Of a DNA stretch of 64,000 bases, positions 23,940 through 64,000 are shown piece by piece. How positions within the stretch are numbered: position 1 is the stretch's first letter; every line of letters begins with the position of its first letter. The stretch spans positions 2,765,133 to 2,829,132 of the forward strand of contig CM029383.1 of the NCBI GenBank assembly GCA_017165825.1. The letters run 5' to 3'. The DNA is from Hepsetus odoe. Lineage: Eukaryota; Chordata; Actinopteri; Characiformes; Hepsetidae. The notes under the pieces are model-generated. The model was not told where the DNA came from. It saw nothing but the letters and a program-made list of their open reading frames with translations, and searched no databases. The position numbers were made by a program, and so were the translations under genes.

Positions 23940-25820
23940 CAGTTTATTTGACTGTATCTACAAAGACGCTGCACAATGCACCCTTAAAAATGAGTCAGTG
24001 CTTTGAGCAAAGCCTTTAATCTTGGCAGTGTATGTGAACGGAAACATGGAGAATATTACTGTCAGATGTATGTACACACGGCGTCCGGTGGGTATGTTTG
24101 AACACGCACAGCTTTTAGAGATCCATTTGAGAAAAAAAAGAACAAAAGGCGAAGAGACGAAGCGCTGCTCACTCTGAAGACTCGCAGCATCTGAAATGTA
24201 ATGTAACCCAAAACAGACCGTGTCATAATCACTACTTCAAAGAAGACGGTAAATAAGATCGCGTGTCAGATAAACTTGGAACAGGATGTTGCTATTTTGT
24301 CCATGTGGTAGAAAGTCTCAATGTAAGTGTTTTGAGCGAGCTGAAGGATCGTTTCAGCTAAATTAAGAATTGATCTAATAAAGGCTTCGCTTATTAAAAA
24401 AAGTATCATATGATCAGGTGACTTTAGAAGACCTATCTTATCTGCACCAGAAGCTTGCAGTCGATTCACAGACAACTTGACACGTTTCCCTGTCCTTAAA
24501 AGAACAGAAAAGTGAATTTCTAGAAGTCAGTCGGCTGATGGTGTAGTTCAAAGTCAGGTGTCTGTTTGCTTCTTATTTTAGAGCAGCAATAGCAAAATTG
24601 CCAACTGCTATAAAGGCAGTTTAGCTGCTCAGCTGAACCGAGTGTGTTTTACTAGGAAACATACCAAACAGCACTGGACACTGGCCCAGTGGCTTTTGCC
24701 AATACAGGCTAGTTTTCTCTCCTTTACAGGGAACTACTGTGTATGATAATCAATCATTTGCAACAGCTGTGGCAGATTAGGTAAAAAAAAAGGGGTAAAG
24801 AGAAGTTTTCAGCTCTAATGTAATGTAGGAACAACCCAAGCAACATGGCCAGACATAAATAATGCTACTTAAAGACTGCATTCGGTGAAGATACAGAAAT
24901 GGTCGCATGATGAAGCATCTTGCACGAGGAACTGTATTTATACTTTACTTTAAGAGGGTCACTGGAGGTAAGTGTTTCAGTTAACCGTATCTGGTTAGAA
25001 TGACAACTAACGTTTCACTGAAGACTATTTGTGTGATGAACAAAAAAGACATAGCAGTGTTAAACGAACTAGCCAGAGTCTAGGCATAACGCAGCACTAG
25101 AAAATGAAATAAATAAACAAAAAACGGTGCCAAACCATTGCAAAAGCATACTTGCAAGTTACTCTTCGAGAAAACATTTCTTGAAAAGGTTTCTTTGCTG
25201 TTGGTGTTTTTGTAAGAAAAAGTAACATCTATGCAAAAATCTCCATTTAATACGCCGTACAAAAAAATCAGAGGCCATGACAGCACTAAGCTGTGTGTCT
25301 GTGGGTGGTTTTTTCAGTCACTTTTTCAGGAAGACTTAAAATGTAGAAAAAAGAGTCTCTTTGAAAGCCAAAGAATGCATTCCTATAAATTTTCCCCATC
25401 ACCCCCAATTGCCATGGCAGACGCAGTCCTGTTAAGCTGGAGGTCACTGCAGTTGACTGCAGTTTTGCTGCTCATTTGCTTCCACAACTTCCAGAAATTT
25501 CTTGCTGTTGATGCAAAGGAGGAGGAGGTAATGGGGACGAAAGCACAGTGGTTTCAGCTCCAGCAGTGTTCAACCATCCGCGGGGGGCCCACAGAGCATA
25601 CATGAGATAAGGGGCCAAGATGAGTGAACCAAGGGGCGGGAAAAGGACTAAATGTTATTCCTGAGTGCAAAATAAGGACAATCTACCAGAGTCTCTGTGT
25701 GTTTCCATCTCCGAAGTGAGAGAGGGGCGTAGCCGAGGTCTGAGGAGTGCAAGGTGCGCTTTGGAACAAAATCTTCGCCTTTCCTTATTAACGTATGCCC
25801 AGTCACACTTAGCATCGCTG
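23940..25820 (-). other. presumed pde4d 3' UTR
   Basis: Sequence after the pde4d stop with no recognised repeat or second gene. The first AATAAA on the - strand after the stop that I could find is at 23943-23948, about 1.9 kb away. Mammalian PDE4D 3' UTRs are longer, so the transcript may run further toward 22750. The interval is an estimate. Confidence 0.35.
23943..23948 (-). terminator. candidate pde4d polyadenylation signal
   Basis: TTTATT on the + strand reads AATAAA on the - strand, about 1.9 kb past the stop codon. It is a single hexamer with no further support. Confidence 0.25.
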
Positions 25821-59552
<33,732 letters not shown>

Positions 59553-59886
59553 CTGCAGAGAAAGACAGATACATCCCATTGGAGACAGATACAAGCTATA
59601 AGTCTAGAAAACTGTAGGAAAAACAGCCCAAAAATGTGGTTTGGAAACAATGCGCTGTAACTCAAAAACCTTTTTCACAACCTGACATCATTGCTGCTGT
59701 AAAGACTTTTTTGTTTGGGGGGTATTTTGAATTTTTTTGGCAAAAATTACACTGCTGCTTTGGGTATGCTTATTTTAGGCAAACATGACTAAACTCATTT
59801 CTGCCCCTGATTACTATTCTTGAGGAATTTGAATCCTCAATGGTGTTTCGGGAATGTGTATCAGAACCGTATCTACCACTATTATG

Positions 59887-60135
59887 AAGTGAAGTGGAAG
59901 TGACTATTTGTCACTGTGAAACACAACACAGCACACAGTGAGCCGCAATGAGTTTCAATCTCTGCATTTAACCCATACACTCAGTCTGGCAAGGGACAGC
60001 CATGTCCAGCACCCAGGGAGCAGTGATGGGGACAGTACCTTGCTCAAGGGTAACTTGGGTTACCTACTGATCTGGGATTCAAACCCTTGACCTTCTGATC
60101 CTGGGGCCTTGTCCCTAACCACTAGGCCTCTGCTT
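59887..60135 (-). repeat. SINE family A, copy 5 (reversed)
   Basis: On the + strand: GTGAAGTGGAAGTGAC end, CACACAGTGAGCCGCAATGA, GGAGCAGTGATGGGGACAGT, CTTGCTCAAGG and CTAACCACTAGGCCTCTGCT, the reverse complement of the family head. Confidence 0.85.
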
Positions 60136-61492
60136 ATGTACTAGTCATATTTAACCATAATTTGAGTGTGCTCCTTTGTTCATTTTATGTAAACGTTATG
60201 TTATGATCTAGGTTAACACAGTCAGATAAGAAGATCTTACTGGAGTTTTGCTAACACAGGCAGCAGTAATGTCAACTTCTTATCAACCTGCTTTCTTATT
60301 GCTCCAAGTTTTCTGTGGAATTATTAATTTCAGCATTAATGCTGCAGCTATCAGAAAGAAAAGTTGCTTAACTTAGGGCGGAACTTGAATAAGATGCCAA
60401 CTTTTGTATCTTAAATTCCATTGCAGACAGTGCAACTGCATGAAAACAGTAGAACGACTCAATGAACGATGTGGAATGATGAGAGTTACTTAAAAGTTTT
60501 ATTCTAAATATGTATAGATTAAATAGTTTTCTGTTTATCATGAAAAATTTTCTGTTTATCTTTCGGCTCTGCAGATTCTAAATGAGTAAATGAGCTCAAC
60601 CCCCTTTGATCAAACCAAACACTGAAAATTATGACCAATGACAATCATGTCAAACAGGAGAAAATGCTCTTTTATGTTGAAAATTTTCTATTTAAACCAG
60701 TGATAAGTAAACTTTTAACTCTACTGGTTATGCAAGTAGATCTTTAAAATGATTTATTTAAAATTATTTGAGCTAGTCCTAATTTCTAGGACTAGAAACA
60801 GTTGCATGAGCTAATTCTGAAAGCTCTTAATATTATAACGACTGTACAGGATTAAAGTGATCTGAGGCCAGATAGCCTGGTGCAGAAGCCTGAGGCTACA
60901 AACAGGAAAGCCATGTGAATAAAAAGGATCATTGTCTATCTTAAATCTTAACCTAGAGCTACCAATCCCACTTGCACAATCAGATCTAGATGACCAGAAT
61001 GTGTGTTTTCTGTCCAGTCCTCAAGAGACCACAAGCATGACCAGACTTCTCCATAATAAACTTCACTGCACTCTCTAGGAGGCAACCTGGAGACTACATC
61101 TATTACGTCTTCATGATGTCACTGGTTTTAATGCCTCAGAGATTTGACTTAAATATGAGGTTATGATGCCTTATGAGGCTCAAGGATGAATTTCCCCCAA
61201 TGCTTTGCAATGATTCTAAAAATGGACAACCCCCTAGCGATACAATTAAAGACTCAGGCGTGGTTCAAGAATAAGAGGCTGACGTTTTCAGATGTCTTTA
61301 AATAGAACACAGTTGAGAAACAACTTTTTTTTTTTCCTGGAATGAGATAAAACAACTGAAGTAACTTTGCACATAACTAACTCCATATAACTAACTCCAC
61401 TCACTTACATAACTAACTCCACTTAGTATCCCTATCTTTGTGAGACTTCCAATGCCCTTTTCAGCTAAATGCTATCAAAGACCAGCTCCAAA

Positions 61493-61579
61493 TTTAAGCC
61501 AACCTTAAACACGGCTTCTGAATTAGACCAACCTTGAACACAACTTCTGGATTAGACCAACCTTAAACACAATTCCTGG
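61493..61579. repeat. 29 bp tandem repeat, three units
   Basis: Units start TTTAAGCCAACC, ATTAGACCAACC and ATTAGACCAACC, each 29 bp. Just upstream (61367-61430) a shorter ATAACTAACTCCA motif repeats three times. Confidence 0.85.
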
Positions 61580-62649
61580 CAATTTAACAGCTCTTATACT
61601 TTTGTCCTAATGAGCAAGCCAAATGGTCCCCATAAAGGCCTAAAAACATGTTCACATGCACACATACGCACATACACACATAAATAAGCCCTCCAAAATC
61701 CTTCTGACTGAGGATATTTTCCAGAAGAACATGTGAGCCAAGAAAGATGCACAGGGTGCTCTGGATAAAGTGTTCAGACCCTGACAAGTTGCAATCTCTC
61801 ATCACAGAAAATACACTTGCTTGCAGATTCCTCACCTAAAAAGGACAACAACTCTAAGCCTTGAGACAGCCTACAACACAACACAACTTGGCACACATTT
61901 TCTTTGAAGTTAAAGACTACCTGCACATGCCCATGAAAGAGCTCCTTTTGGAAAGATCGTGATATAAATCAGATCGGTGTTTGTGATGAATACATTACTA
62001 AAATGCAATGATTTCCTCAGCACGTCAATAAAAACAAGATCAATTCTTGACCCAATATATTAAATTTGGCCAATGAGAGGATGAAACCTGTGAAAAGTTT
62101 CACAGGTGAAAGCAGACATGCTATAGAGCACCCCTGCTACGATGGCTGAACTAGCCCTCTACATTCAGCATCATTCAGCTTGTCTCAGGCTGGAGACAAA
62201 GGTGAGCCCTGTCCTCATTCCTGCAGGGGGTTATCAAGTTGCCAGGCCCTTTTTTGTGCCGGCCTGGGATGCAGTAAAAGTCTTAAACCTTCTTTTTTAT
62301 TGACTCCTTCCTCCCCCAGCCAAGAACCTAGCCATTTGTTTTTGCCTGCTCCCAATGGCTCCGGGTCCGATGCCATCCAACTTACCACACAGCTTGTGTG
62401 CTGCTGAACATAACCAGCTTGTTGTGGAAAAGCAAATAAAAGAGGGCACCAGTATGTGGGCACCTGGGTGTCTGGAGAAGCACAAATGAAAGACATATGG
62501 TACTTTGTTAAAAAAGAAATCCAGAGACACCAACCATTTTTTCATATTTTGCTTCCAATTAGCCATTCCTGCATGTTTTTATGTATTGCTGAGAAATAGT
62601 TCTCCAACATTGCTCAGTCCAGTCCTTATAACTGACTGGTTTCAGAGGC

Positions 62650-62850
62650 ATAAGCAGTGAAGGACCCATCTTGACAGAGAACGGAACAAATGGAAGCCAA
62701 CGTCCAAAGAAGAACTTTGGAATGTCCTTCAGGAAGCCTGGAGAGTAATTCCTGATAATGGCTTCAAGATATTACGAGACAGATTGCAGAAGGGAGTTTA
62801 AGATGTGCTGAAGAATAAGCTCTGTTATAAAGTGTATTAAGATAAACAAA
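62650..62850 (+). mobile_element. Tc1-like transposase C-terminal remnant
   Basis: Translation ERNKWKPTSKEELWNVLQEA then WRVIPDNGFKILRD, a stop, then DVLKNK matches the C-terminal pattern of fish Tc1-like transposases (recalled). It has an in-frame stop and no catalytic part. It is a different subfamily from the element at 10520. Confidence 0.55.
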
Positions 62851-64000
62851 AAAGACTTTTGCACAGTAATTTAGTAGATTTTATGGACCGTTGCGTGAAG
62901 ACCGTTCCGCTAATGTGCTCAAAAGCTAAAAGTGCAGCCAGGGTAAAAAAAAAAAAAGAAATTGTGTTGTGATGGCTCAAACCAGCAGATAGATTTGCCC
63001 GGCTGTCATCATAAGCATTCCAGAACTGGAATCATTAAGGCCTGTCACCATCCATTCTACCAGCAGCTGTGCAGATTTGGAGTTATTAAAAGCCTGAATG
63101 AAATGAACAACAATAATAAAGTATGATTCATTCATACTTTACATGAGTCTGATTTTTACATGGAAGTAATAAACTATTGGCCTTAAATAGACTTGTCTAG
63201 CTTAAATCGAATAAGGCTCTGCTGTAGGTGCAAGGACACTTGGTGAAGTGGTTGGCAGCGTTTTGCATACGTGTGCAAAAGCATTACTGTATATGGACAC
63301 CTGAGCTTTACTCAATACTGTCTGCCATAATGTATTGTGATACATCCTGCTGGGCAGCCAGACAGAGGAGAGCAGAAGGGGAAAAGTGGAAATGCGGCAC
63401 TCTTTCATAGCAAACGAAACTGATGACGTAAACACATGGCCAATACTACTTGGAATGATTCTCCTGAGAAAACTGCAGGATTCCTAGATGCTGACCACCT
63501 CTTTCATTTACCGCCACCCTTTACTCTTATTCATTGACCACTAAAGTCCTAATATAGGTGTACTATTGCCCATTGGTTGCCATGCATAATTGATCAGTTA
63601 CCCCCTACTCCTAGTTTCTAACCTCAAGACTGCTGTTTACAAGAAATTTTTTGTCAGTGGACCATTCTGAGACTGATCGGTAGCGATATTATTTAACACA
63701 TTTGATTACACGCTTAACACACCGTACTTTTAATGTAAGTTAAATAAAGTGGGATTTTTCTTAAGCCACTTTGACCCATTTCCATTGGTTTGGTGTTAAA
63801 GATACTTTATCTTGTGTGAACATTTCTTTTCCACATGAAAAAAGGAACAAACAGTGCTATGAGGTTTTGTTCGGGAAGTGACCATATGTCAGGATAAACA
63901 CAAATAAAAATAAACAGTCCCTTGTGAAAGTACGTGTGTGTTAACTTTCCCAACCCTTTCCTAAATAAAGCCAGAATTTTATTTACTATTCTAACCTTGT

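Larger units (their letters stand above)
59553..64000 (-). other. pde4d intron upstream of the first shared long-form exon
   Basis: Holds a reversed SINE (59887), a 29 bp tandem repeat (61493) and a Tc1-like remnant (62650). Isoform-specific first exons, such as one ending in the cysteine of a SWIC-like motif, were sought by eye and not found. Confidence 0.7.

Noticed and set aside
59553..64000. Long-isoform first exon of the PDE4D3 type
   Set aside because: No frame ending in an RRHSWIC-like segment with a donor was found. The in-frame run before the acceptor at 59552 is intron read-through.

Overview
This is nuclear DNA from a vertebrate, almost certainly a ray-finned fish. It is about 40% GC, gene-sparse and rich in introns and microsatellites. 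It carries fish-type repeats: two tRNA-derived SINE families, Tc1-like transposons and a LINE tail. A dispersed repeat that I associate with catfishes and characins points weakly to an otophysan fish. I see nothing bacterial or plasmid-like, and no CRISPR, operon or rRNA.

Two genes face each other tail to tail. On the + strand, positions 1-17918 hold the 3' part of rab3c, a small synaptic-vesicle GTPase: a long intron, then the last three coding exons (13436-13554, 15579-15703, 17725-17918). On the - strand, 59552 down to 25821 holds fourteen exons of pde4d, a cAMP-specific phosphodiesterase, from the first exon shared by the long isoforms to the stop codon. The exons join in one frame to give 683 residues with UCR1, UCR2, the catalytic domain and an acidic tail. 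A second start inside the gene (42735) encodes a PDE4D1-like short form. The promoters and first exons of both genes lie outside the window. The convergent rab3c-pde4d order matches, from memory, the human 5q11-q12 arrangement.

Region by region: 1-13435 is rab3c intron with a 2.96 kb near-identical direct duplication across a single N (1835-4798 and 4800-7764), a 155 bp AT palindrome, three SINE copies and a Tc1-like transposon with long inverted repeats. 13436-17918 holds the rab3c exons. 17919-25820 is the convergent 3' flank of both genes with a SINE, a LINE fragment and one unrecognised open frame. 25821-30025 is the exon-dense catalytic half of pde4d. 30026-59360 is large pde4d introns with isolated UCR exons. 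59361-64000 is the first shared UCR1 exon and upstream intron.

The two genes have no direct functional partnership that the sequence shows. I found no new biological system. The points most worth a second look are the duplication broken at a palindrome, the short-isoform start with upstream palindromic CREs, and the (TG)n tract serving as a 3' splice-site tract.
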